64,000 nt of DNA from Ottelia alismoides (Eukaryota > Streptophyta > Magnoliopsida > Alismatales > Hydrocharitaceae). The stretch covers positions 496,001-560,000 of the forward strand of contig JAZKJV010005536.1 in NCBI GenBank assembly GCA_037367405.1, written 5' to 3'. Below, piece after piece: positions 45,423 through 56,041 of this stretch (its first letter is position 1; each line of letters begins with the position of its first letter). The notes below the pieces were generated by a model. The model had not been told where the DNA came from and ran no database searches. It worked only from the letters and a program-made list of their open reading frames with translations. The position numbers were made by a program, and so were the translations under genes.

Positions 45423-47299
45423 TCGATGCTCCGCGCGGAGAAGGTTGACCGGTGAACCGCAGGTGGCTGCGATGGTTCTTCTTTGTAGGTGGAAGAGGCG
45501 ATGAAGATGGCAGTCAAAGGGATGGAGCTTGCTAAGGTTGACATAGATGTCGATGAAAATGAAGTTGGTGGTGGATCGTTGGACATTGGCTCTACGACAT
45601 TGCGAGGCCGGAGTAAGGCGACAACTCGAGGAGGTACTACAACGACCAAGATGGTTGGATCTCGCTGTAAATGGAGATGGGCTCTGGGATGTCACCACCG
45701 GACCCAATCTTTGTATTCTCGTGTAGACGACAGATGCTTCAATGAGGCCTTGGCGATGTGTTTTTATAATAGAGAAGAAGGGGACTGACGAGAGAATCAG
45801 ATGGAGTGTCAGGAGAAGGAAGGAGATCAAGGCATAGATCTTGATGAGGAGGTCAAGGGTGGCAAGATTAGGAGGTGGTAGCCAGATTGATTGGAAGGTG
45901 ATTGCGGGATGCAGATTAGATTGGCAAAAGATGAGGGTGACACCAGTTTTGGAAGGGGGTCGGTGACCCAAGAAGGAAGGTGGTCGGAGAAGAGATACGT
46001 GGAGGTGATCTGATTGGCGAGGAGAGAGATACGTGACGGCGGTAGCGAGATTCACGGCGGAGGAGCGGTGAGTGGCATTGCCCGCCAGATCTGAAAAGAA
46101 GGGGGAGACGAAGGTGACAGCACGTGCTGGCCACGTGCGAGAGGGCACGTGCGCAGCTCGTGCGTGGTCTATTTTTTTTTAATTTTATTATATATAATTT
46201 AAATAGATTTTATATAAAAATAAGAGAAAATAAAGGCTAAAAATGGGTGACATGTGACAGCTCTAGGAGTGGCCACGTGTCAGCTCCAGAAAAATCGAAA
46301 AATAAATACAAAGATAATTAAAAAAGAAATAGCAAACAACTTGGATCAAAATTTTTTTCATGGAAGTTGTTCATCTCTATGAGATCTACAACTTTCATGA
46401 AAAGACCAAAATCAATATCTATCATTTGTGCAAAGTGATATTTTTGAGGTATCCCATGTACATAGAATACCTTGATTTTTAGGTTTTATAATTTTTTGTT
46501 ATTTTTAAACCAGAAAAATATGATAAAATCAAAGATAAATATCTACACATTAATCTATTTTTTTGGATTTTTAAGAAGTAAGAAAAAGAATAAATAAAAT
46601 AAAAGAAAAAGACAATTTTTGTACAGATAGTTTGTGAAGACTCAGACTCGGTTAATTTCTTTAATTTCAAGCTCAATTTGGATTTGGATTTTTGTGCATT
46701 TTAATAAAAATTTTATCAAAGAAAATAAATGAAAGAGAAATAAAATAAAATGAGTTAATTATGTACATAAAATATTAGATCAAAAGCCACTAAAATATAA
46801 AATGTACAAAAGAGGCCCAAAACCCACTTTCACATATAAGCTCCGATTCACTTGAACTTGGTCTTGTTTTGAAGGTATTTGAATATACATTAGTTAAATT
46901 TAAGTCGGATCAAATTGGACACTGTATGAGGAAGAAATCGAGGTTTTAATCCAAGAATCCTGGAATTAGGGTTTGGATTTTTGGTCCACTTATTTAGGTT
47001 AGTGATTTTTTTGTATATTTCATTTATTCTTGTTAGTAATGTGTACAGAATGGAGGTGATTTCAAGTCATGTGGAGTTAGCATGAATTAGTTAAAAATCA
47101 GGGAAGTTAGGCTATTTTATAGGTCATTTTAGCTGAGATTTTTGGCTTCTTATTTTGTGCAATAATGAGTGATAAAATGCAACTCTTATCAATACATGCA
47201 TGAATGCTAATTATGCAGAATAAATGAAGAAATGCCAATGATTTTTAGGGATTTGAGCTAAATTCATGACTTTTAGAGTGATGAATCTGAGATTCATCA
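45423..47299 (-). repeat. Element A LTR (5' copy), part 2
   Basis: Resumes the LTR after element B and its GGGCA duplication (45418-45422). It matches about 5276-7163, with TATA box at 45761-45768, hairpin at 46359-46399, and a perfect palindromic terminus at 47279-47299 (10-bp arms). Confidence 0.9.
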
Positions 47300-47304
47300 C
47301 TCAA

Positions 47305-48160
47305 CCTATCTCTATCCCTCCATATAGGATGGCACCAACTGAGTTACGAGAGTTAAAGGTACAGTTACAAGAAATGTTAATAAAGGATTCATTCATCCTA
47401 GTACTTCACCATGTGTGCACATGTCTTGTTTGTGAGGATGAAGGATCAGTCAATGTGGTTGTGCATTGACTACAGACAACTAAAAAAGAGGACAATAGAG
47501 AACATGTATACTATGCCAAGAATAGATGATCTCTTTGATCGGTTACATGGTTCAACTATGTATTCCAAGATTAGCTTAAGATCTGGATACCATCAGTTGA
47601 AGATTAAAGATGCAGATATTCCCAAGACATCCTTTCAAACTAGATATGGACATTACGAATTTTTAGTTAAGCCTTTTGGACTAACAAATGCCCCATCAGC
47701 TTTCATGGATCTCATGAATAGAGTATTCAGGGAGTTCTTAGTTCACTTTATAGTAGTCTTTATTGATGACGTGCTTATTTACTCCAAGGATAAGCACCCG
47801 CATGAACATCATCTCTGGCAGGTACCTGAAACACTAAGGAAGAACAAATTGTATGCTAAATATAGCAAATGTGATTTCTGATTGTCTGAAGTATCCTTCT
47901 TAGGCCATGTTTTTTTGGGGGAATGTATATCAGTTGATCCTACAAAGATTAGCGCGATGATGAGTTGGGAACACCCAAAGACTGTCACAGAAATAAGATC
48001 TTTTCTATGTTTAGCTGGGTATTATAGAAGATTTGTGAAGGACTTCTCATGAATATCATTGCCAATGACTAGGCTAACTAAGAAGGAAGTCCCATTCATA
48101 TGGTCCAACACATGCAAATCTAGTTTTTTGACACTAAATAATGCCTAACATCTGCCCCTA
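47305..48160 (+). pseudogene. pol: Reverse transcriptase of outer chromovirus
   Basis: Pol resumes after element A with PPYRMAPTELRELKVQLQEML, the start of gypsy RT. A frame change near 47411 leads into [63 protein letters not shown] and the catalytic [10 protein letters not shown], all intact in 47411-47881. A stop (TGA for Trp) follows, then [14 protein letters not shown] and [13 protein letters not shown] with more stops. The order and residues fit Tekay/Del chromoviruses. The enzyme would copy element RNA into DNA; this copy cannot be made whole. Confidence 0.92.
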
Positions 48161-48540
48161 TCCTTACTCTACCCTCTGGGAGTGAAGGGTTTACAGTGTA
48201 TATTGACGCATCTAAAGGACTTGGGGCAGTTCTTATGCAACATGGTAAGGTATTTGCTTATGCATCGCGATAGCTCATAATCCATGAGAGGAACTACTTG
48301 ACACATGACCTTGAATTAACTACCGTAGTCTTCGCTTTAAAGATATGGAGACACAACCTCTATGGTATTACTTTTGAAATATTCACCGATCATAAAAGCT
48401 TGAAATATCTTTTTGATCTGAAGGAGCTTAATATGAGACAAAGATGGTGGCTAGAACTATTGAAGGACTATGATTGCACCATCTCCTACCATCCAGGTAA
48501 GGGGAACATCATAGCAGATGCCCTTAGAAGAAAAATTAGG
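48161..48540 (+). pseudogene. pol: RNase H of outer chromovirus
   Basis: The four acidic residues can be followed: VYIDASKGLGAVLMQ, then [30 protein letters not shown] and IIADAL. One stop lies in between at about 48272 (SR*LI), and the frame differs from the RT. The domain is otherwise well kept. Confidence 0.88.
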
Positions 48541-49925
48541 TGAGTGCTATCCACTTCTGGGGTTTAATAACATTGAGTGAATGGAAATCGTTTGATAGTG
48601 GTGATGATATTATAACCATTCCTTGTCGATATAAACTAAAGATCTGGGATAGAATAAAAAAAGGACATGAGGATGATTCGATCCTTAAAGACTTGAGACA
48701 ACAACTTGAGAAGAATGAGATAGAGGGATTCCAGAAACAAGATGGGTTACTATATAACCATCACAGAGTTTTGTACCAAACACACCTGAACTGAGGAAAG
48801 ACATCTTATGTGAAGCACACTGCTCTAGATTATCTATTCATCCAGAAATTACGAAGATGTATAAGGATATTCGTTCAGAATTTTGGTGGCTGGGAATAAA
48901 GAAAGATGTTGCGGAGTTTGTGAACTTATGTTTTACTTGCCAGCAGGTAAAGGCTTCACACCAAAAGTTGTTAGGATTGTTGCAACCCCTCCCTATCCCT
49001 AAATGGAAATGGGAAAGTATTTCCTTGGACTTCGTTACTAGCTTACCTCATATGGCTGGTGGTAAAGATAGTATATGGGTTATAGTAGATCGTCTGACCA
49101 AGGTAGCACACTTTATTCCGATAAGCTTATCCTCCACTCCAGACCAGCTTGCTGAGTTATATATTATACATGTGAATTGTCTCCATGGTATCCCAAAAGA
49201 GGTAGTTTCTGATCGAGATTCACGATTCGCTTCATACTACTGAGAGAACTTCATGAAAACCTTAGGCACACAGTGATGCTTGAGCACATCGTATCATCTA
49301 TAAACAGATGGTCAATCAGAATGTACGATTCAGACTTTAGAGGATATTCTACGAGTATGTGCCTTAGAATGGAAAGGATCATGGGTGAAACATTTGCCTC
49401 TTGCAGAATTCACCTACAACAATAATTACCATACAAGTATTGGCATGACACCATTTGAAGCACTATATGGACTAAGGTGTACTACTCCTTTGTGTTGGAA
49501 AGAGGTCGAGATAAAGAACCTTTGTGATTCGGATAGACTCCAGGAGACACGGGAAGTTGTAGAGCTTGCTCGAAAAACTAATAACTGCTCAAAGTTGCCA
49601 GAAAAGCTATAGTGATACCAGACGAAGAGACCTTGAGTTCGAGGTAGGTGACTTTGTATTTCTCAAAGTATCGCCTATGAAAGGAGTTTAGAGGTCTGGC
49701 TTGAGTGGGAAGTTGGCACCCAGGTTCATGGGTCCCTTTGAAATTACTCAGCGGATTGGGAAAGTTGCATATAGACTTGCATTTCCTCCCCATCTTTCGG
49801 CAATACATGATGTTTTTCATGTATCAAATCTTAGAAAGTATATTAAGGATCCTGAGCATACGATAAGCTGTGATGATCTGCATGTTGAGCTAGAATTGGC
49901 ATACCTAGAAATACCTATGCAAATA
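48541..49925 (+). pseudogene. pol: Integrase of outer chromovirus
   Basis: The zinc-binding part (FWWLGIKKDVAEFVNLCFTC with CxxC) leads into the core with SLDFVTSLP (Asp), VSDRDSRFASYY (Asp) and DGQSECTIQTLEDILR (Glu). Stops occur at several places (for example after FASYY). The C-terminal part at 49701-49925 has KLAPRFMGPFEI, RLAFPPHLSAIHDVFHVSNLRKY, typical of plant gypsy. It breaks at 49925 where element D is inserted; the chromodomain is at 59023. Confidence 0.9.
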
Positions 49926-52903
49926 TGACGAACCGCAAAATCGTCCCTTTAATAATGTGTTTTTAGCACATGGAATCATCATCGTAGTCGGGCCGATTCG
50001 GGTCGTCAAAACGATCACCTCATGTGAATATATGCCATAAATCAAAATGAGGTGATCGAAAATTTATTTTACTTGGCAAGATACCAAGGTCGAACTCAGG
50101 GACACGAGCCTCTCTCGTATTAATCAGATTTAAGTGTGTTTAACTAAGTGTTGAGTTCAAGGCATATAGGTCAAAACACGCAAAGACAAAATAAAACATG
50201 ACATGACAAGATAATGCATTCAAAGTAAACATGCATTTTTTATCAATTTTTATAATGTAAATGAATGGACATGCAAAGCAAATGATATGCCCAATAAAAA
50301 TCACTTGAACCATAGCAAAAAAAATTGCAAGTCAAACTGAGTCAGCATTAAGAAGCCTTCTACTCTTGTTAAGCAAGTGGGCATGATACATAAAGCGATC
50401 AAGACACTTAGATAATAAAATAATACATCACAGTTCATAGTATCAAATCTGAAATTTAACCATGCCATAGTGAAGAGGACGAGAAGAGCTTCAAAACGAA
50501 ACTGAAATCAACTTGATTGGAGCTATGTAGCTCAAGATATTCAAGTTCAAAGATAAGGGCATAAATGAAAGAAAAACATGAAAAGATAACTACAAACAGG
50601 TCCAGGGAGGGACTAAAATGTAAATATGTAAAGTAAGTGGACCTTCCCTGTAAGTTACCCACTGTGCACGCCCGCTGCACGTGATAGGGACCTGTTTGCA
50701 AATTGAAGAAGGCGGCTGGGCTTCCCTGCAAATTACCCAAGAAGCACGTGCCCGGCACGCGCTTCCCCAGGATCGGGTCGATCTGAGGTTCGGAGGAGGC
50801 CCGGGTTGCTTCGGCGTGGCTCGGGCGGAGGCTTTGGCTCGTTGCAGGCTCGGACAAGGCTCGGCGGATGCAAGCCTCTGGTTCGATGGCGGAGGCTCGG
50901 GGGCGCTTCTGGTGTCGCCACGTGGCTTGGCAACAACCATCCGATCGTGGTAATCGAATGGTTGTTATGGGCTTCTGGTGGGTCGACGTGTAGGCACTGG
51001 GACCATTGGATCGAGTTGATCCAACGGTAGCTGGAGAAGCGGGTCTGAGCGACGTGGCTGAATCGGAGCCGTCGGATGATGAGCATCCGACGGCATCTAC
51101 TTCTCCATCTTCATCGTTTGCTGGCGGCGGGAATCGAGCTCCGACGAGGGCACCCCGACTCCGCCGCTCTCTCTCGGTCACGGTAGACCTCCCCCGAGCC
51201 CAATTAAGGGTCGTCGATGAAGCGGGGAACTCGGGGAAGGTCTAGGAGGCTCTGGCGTCGATCATCGGAGCTAGGAGGACGACTGCAAGGTCGATGAAAG
51301 CGGCGCCGGCAGAGCTCCGGCCATTCAAGTCTTCGGATACCTGCAAGTTAGTAGATAGCCGAAGCGGCGAAATGGTGCGTGCGTGAGTTGATGTGGGAGC
51401 TCGTAGGGGCGAAGGGAACGAGGAGCTCGGTGCTCCTCCGCCGCTAGAGCGGAGGAGGTGGTCGGAGGCGAAGGGGGGTATGGAAGAAAGGGGAGGTGAG
51501 CGGAAGCGTGCGCGTGGAGGGGGAGTCGGAGGCGGAGCTGTTGGGATGGTCATCGGAGCGTGGGGATGGCCGGATAGGCCTAGAAAATTAAAAGAAATCA
51601 ACTAAAAATGCAGAGGAATAAGAAGGAGGAGCTTACCTGATCGGAGCGGAGCGGGGCCTGTGCTCGAGGTCATCGGAGGACCTCGGGGTCATCGCTGGAC
51701 TCCCCCGGCTACGGGGAGCAGCTTGGCGGAGGCAGAGCTCCGCAGACCTGGCCTACCATGGCCAGGGGTCGTCACCGGGGCGGACCTTCGTCTTCGCGTT
51801 CCTCACCGCCCCCTCGCTGTCACCGGGGGGCGGGGCTCGCTGGGAGGTTTCCCACATAAAGGCGGACCCGGCGAAAGGTGGGGGAAGCAGCTTATTTGAA
51901 GGGTGGAGTTGGCGGAGGTAATGGTGGCCGACGTGGGTTTGTGGTCAGTTGCGGGGCGACTGGAAGGGAGTTGCGGGTAGCTTAGTCGCGGGCGAGGGTC
52001 GTGGTTGATGGAGGAAGGACGTGGGGCTATTGGCGAGTGGAGGTGATGGAAGGTGAAGACTGGAAAAAATGGAAGGGGCGAGGTCTTCGCGAGTGGTGAT
52101 CGTGGGAGAGAGGACGAGGCGAGAGGTTGACGATGCAGATCAGCCGTTGGATCTGGAGATCCAACGGCCTACATTTGGGCGCTGAAGGACGGCCAGGATG
52201 AGATCGGAGGCGATATGATCGACGGGATTGGGTTGTGACACGTGGAGCGCTACTGATGAGGCGCTGGCGGACGGCTCAGATGAAGGAGCGGATGATCGAG
52301 TGGATGAGGAACGTCAGGGGAATGAGCGGCCGAGATGGACGATCGGGAGCGCGATCGGAGGGCACCAGTCTGCGCCACGTGGCACGCTCTAGTGAGAGCG
52401 CTCACGTGCGGTGCAGATTGAAGGTGGGGATGATCGAAGGGTTGAAGGCTATCGGCTGGCGTGGAGGGATGGGGGCCGTTGGATCTCAGGGGGAGATCTA
52501 ACGGCCAGGAGTGGTGGCGGATGATACAAAGGGGCCGGGCCACGTGGCGCCCCCAAATTGGGCCACGTGGCCCAATTAGATTATTAGGAAGGTTTTTCTT
52601 ATTTTTGAGGGCCCTATTGGCCGATTTTGAGAAAACTCAAAACATGAAAGTTGAAGATCTTGATGAGATCTACAAGTTTCATGTTGACCAAAACTCGAAA
52701 AGAGATCAAACAAGGGCCCGAAATATTTTGGAGGGTATTTTTAAGGTTAAAAATACCACAGATTTTTGTTTTGCCAATTTTTTGTGGTTTTTAATTTATT
52801 AAGGACTCTGTTAATTATTAGACATTAACAGGGAATTATTGACAAACTTTTAAGCAAGGGGGTTAATTATGTGAAATAAAGATGATGAAACTGAGGTTCA
52901 TCA
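49926..52903 (-). repeat. Element D LTR (3' copy)
   Basis: 2978 bp. U5 stem-loop at 50067-50104; GC-rich 50650-52600 with CACGTG palindromes and hairpins of GATCCAACGG type (51001, 51067, 52143, 52471); hairpin at 52643-52683; 21-bp near-palindrome at 52883-52903. A 241-codon ORF (50456-51181, minus) is repeated in the other LTR. Confidence 0.93.
51632..51642 (-). promoter_or_regulatory. Splice-donor-like site in LTR of D
   Basis: ATCAG|GTAAGC on the minus strand, about 255 nt downstream of a weak TATA-like CAAATAA (51892-51898). The right LTR has the same at about 57749-57759. Confidence 0.45.
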
Positions 52904-52919
52904 CCCCCCTATACTTAAA
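52904..52919 (-). other. Polypurine tract of element D
   Basis: TTTAAGTATAGGGGG on the minus strand, directly before the LTR start TGATGAACC. Confidence 0.85.
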
Positions 52920-54700
52920 CTATGCTCGTCCTCGAGCATAAAAAAGAATGACTAAGTTGGATTAACCCCCTTGTGCATGTGAATACAGGATCCAATCTGA
53001 TCAAGTCGACTCGGCTTCAGAGATCCAAAATTTTAGAGTTCAACCCAGCCTTAATCAAGAGGCTTCCAATTCCTCTACTTCTCTAGACTCTCTCTGATAT
53101 ACATATAAACTAAAGGATATGAGTTTAGTGTTGACTGCAATTCTGAGAGTAGAGTCAATTCGTCACCCAAAATCTCGGTCTGAGAAAATCTCCTAAGGAT
53201 CTAATCCTCAGCACTAGGGAATAAATCAGATCTTGCATTCAGTCCACTGTCTCTTTAGTTGTCAGACTTAGAAAATGTGGATGGCAGGCCAGAAATGGAG
53301 GGCATAGGATTGTGTCAATTCTTCTCTCCCTCTCATTGGAACAAGGATTCTCTCTAGTGCCTTTTACTCAACACATTTTTTTTTGGTGTTGATCAGTGCG
53401 TCCGTCAAGAGAAGTTGGAGCCGTCTGCACTTGTTTTCCTGGGAGTACACCGGGGTGTGTCTCTTTTGAGTACCTATCGTACCTTCGACACCCAGACTTG
53501 TAGCATTTACGATGCAGAGCCCTTTTTTGGTGCAAGCCCGACTCCTGGTCCTAATAGCGGTGGTCCAAGTGGACACTTTGAAATGGTTGGGAGCGCTCGC
53601 CTTTGGTGGAAGCTCTTTGATATTTGACTTTGGTGGAATGAGAGCTTTTCTTTGAATTTAATTGACTTATATAATTGGTGGCTAGCTCCACTGCTTTTAC
53701 CAAGAGTTGGCGCACACTGATCAACATTTTTTTATTTATTTTTCACACCCAGGCACTTAGGTTAATGTCAAGAGATTAGTATAAGAATCAAGTTCTCATA
53801 CTGGCTAATATTGCTGACACTCAGGTTTCGTGAAGCCTCCAAAGATTTTATCCCATCCTCGAGCATCATTAGATCAAATCCAAATTCGACTTCCTCATCC
53901 CAATTCCTCAGGTGAAAAATCAACTCATCTCATCGAGAACCACAGTCGTGCATGTGATGTGCTGATCATATTCTTTATGTCTGAGACTAAGCATGGAATA
54001 TAGCATGCAAATCTAGAAACCTAGGGGAATATGGATGATTAAGTCTAAGACCCTGATGGCTAAGGCTAGTTTAACCTAAAATCTCAAAGACCTCAAAAAG
54101 CTAAGTCTTCTTGACCAAATCAGATCCCGGGTGAAAGTGAAAATGTAGAGGACTAATCCAACTTCTTCATTCAAAAAACAAGACACTTTTTTTTTTGAAC
54201 TTCAAGAGATATAACAACTGCCTAAACTCAATTAAGTAGCTGCAATTCAGCCAGTATGGATGTAAGTACAGGCCGAAGCCCGTTGCTTGAGGACGGGGCC
54301 TTACGCGATGTCCTCTAAACCATCCAATCTGCTAAGGGCGAACCCTCACTGAACGCGGCTTTCTTAATTGGGCTTAGTAGTCACTAATAGCTCCTAAAGG
54401 TTTTTAGGGGTTTTCTGATTTTTATGGATTTTAATAAGAGAGTTAAAACACAAGTTAGACTCAACTTTTCTTGAAAAGAGATGGCGATTTTTCAAAACCC
54501 ATGTCACACAAAATAAAAATTTTCAAAACATTTTCAAAAATCATTTTCGAAAATATTTCTATAAAATAGTGTAACATAATATCGAAAAACCGCGAAATCC
54601 TTTGAGTTTTCTTAGTCCAATGAATTTTTACCTTAGCCAAAAAGTTTTTAATTTTTCAAAATTTTCAGATTATAGCTAAAGTAAATATACGGTATATACG
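52920..54700 (-). other. 3' region of element D
   Basis: Non-coding. A block at 54248-54340 (CAGTATGGATGTAAGTAC, GACGGGGCCTTACG) matches the 5' leader of A at 14409-14520, so it lies on the other side of the hairpin array than expected. A poly-T run lies at 53381 and T/A-rich stretches at 54440-54680. An ORF at 53415-53627 (plus, 70 codons) has no recognisable product. Confidence 0.55.
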
Positions 54701-54710
54701 GTATACCCCC

Positions 54711-54921
54711 CTATACTTAAACTTTGCTATGTCCCCATAGCACTAGATGTTACAAGTACATAGGTCCATTTAAATATAGAAGAATATACGGGAGCTAAGA
54801 GGGGCTCCCCCTATACTTAGGTTAGAAATAACCTAAGTATAAAGGCAAGAAAAGATGAGTAGAGAAAAATCACGGGGACTTGGGTCCCCCCTATACTTAG
54901 GCTGAGATTAGCCTAAGTATA
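54711..54921 (-). repeat. Hairpin array with polypurine-tract-like ends, element D
   Basis: One half-hairpin (CTATACTTAAAC with GCTATGTCCCCATAGC at 54711-54742) and two clean hairpins, 54812-54841 and 54892-54921, each with 12-13-bp arms starting TATACTTAGG. C runs precede each on the plus strand. Same design as in A and B. Confidence 0.87.
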
Positions 54922-55106
54922 AAGATGGAGATTGATGTTGGAAGAGACCCAAGGTGAACGAAGAAGAGGGATGAATATACAAGTGAGCGGCTGAATCTTC
55001 GGAGATGAAATGGAGTGTCTTTGGATTTGGGGTGTGTGTAGCAAACATGGCTCAATTCAAACAAGCAAACCCATAGTTTCACCAACTCACACATGAAACT
55101 AACCAA
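54897..55106 (-). CDS. Small ORF of element D, start-site remnant
   Basis: 69 codons, starting MVSFMCELVKLW. The orphan ORF of element A starts MVSFVFAFV at the matching place after a shared leader (CACCAACTCACACA precedes both). Here the frame runs straight into the last hairpin and stops in it (FILRLISA). It looks like the A-type ORF start joined to the hairpin array by a large deletion. Hydrophobic, with no recognisable domain; translation is unproven. Confidence 0.4.
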   Translation of the reverse strand: MVSFMCELVKLWVCLFELSHVCYTHPKSKDTPFHLRRFSRSLVYSSLFFVHLGSLPTSISIFILRLISA

Positions 55107-56021
55107 GGTTAGTTAATTATCTTGTCCATTTTATTGGTGATAAAACATTAAATATTTACGCGAAGAAAATGTGAATCAAGGCATATGCGCGGGTGTTGCT
55201 CTCCCAAAACCGAATTTTTACTCCATTTTTGGTTGACTTGCAATTAACAGTCCCAATTTTATTTTAAGTTTTCACTGAATTATGATTAGCACATCAATCA
55301 GAAAATCATCGTCTACCGCTCATTCCATTTTTCATTTATCCTAGGTGATCAATCTAGAAAAATGAAAGCCGAGAAAAACATGTATACGATGAAGAAAAAC
55401 GCGATCTAGGCTAAGCGAGAAATCATGCAGTGATTTGACGATAAAAGCCGCGAAAAATCTGGACCGTTTTGAAAACCAAATCCAACATGTATGCAAGTCG
55501 AAAAAGCCGCACCTAATCATGCATCTATTAGCGGTGATTTATCTTCATTAATTTTAGCTAAGTGATACGAGATTAAGTGCGTCTATATTTCAAGTGTGTC
55601 CTACCTACGATCAAGCACAAGAAAATATGAAAATTGAGCTCGGAGAGCCGCGTGCCTAGTCCTAGGTCGACACTCTAGTGGGGACGATCCCCACACAACC
55701 ACAATCGTTCGATTACAAATGCGAGTCTTCGATCGAAGACCGCTGTAAAAGACGAATTATTAAAATAAAATGCAACAAAAAAAATGCGACACATTTTTTT
55801 TCTTCTTCCTTTGCTCCAAGCATGCTCCTGCGGCTCCTCGCAGCGAGGAACGCCCTGCTCCTCGCCTCCTTGATCCATCAAGGGCCCTGCCACAAAAGCA
55901 ATCGTTAGATATCATAAAGGAAAGAAAAATTTTATATGCAAAATTTGCGGTTAATTGACCTATACAAAGAAACACTAAACTAAACACACAAAAATCCAAA
56001 AAATAAAAGAAATGAGCCGTG
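55107..56021 (-). other. 5' leader of element D
   Basis: Non-coding; patches match the leader of A (GGTGTTGCTCTCCCAAAA at 55192, CAGTCCCAATTTTA at 55249). An ORF at 55760-56161 crosses the LTR edge and is not credible. Confidence 0.6.
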
Positions 56022-56039
56022 TCCCCGGCAACGGCGCCA
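56022..56039 (-). other. Primer binding site of element D, tRNA-Asp
   Basis: TGGCGCCGTTGCCGGGGA on the minus strand, two bases from the LTR, identical to that of B. Confidence 0.93.
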
Positions 56040-56041
56040 TT

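Larger units (their letters stand above)
4000..47299 (-). mobile_element. Element A: non-autonomous Athila-like LTR retrotransposon (carries nested B, C and a LINE)
   Basis: It starts TGATGAG and ends TTCATCA, flanked by CTCAG (3995-3999) and CTCAA (47300-47304), a 5-bp duplication with one change. The minus-strand orientation follows from a degraded tRNA-Asp primer site at 15584-15603 and a polypurine tract at 7164. LTRs are 4000-7163 and 15606-16890 plus 45423-47299, the latter split by B. The 8.4-kb internal part holds an orphan ORF, an Athila-like protease, a repeat-bearing ORF, a hairpin array and a LINE. I find no RT, RNase H or integrase, so it must have moved with enzymes from another element. 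The LTRs are clearly diverged, so the insertion is old. Confidence 0.88.
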
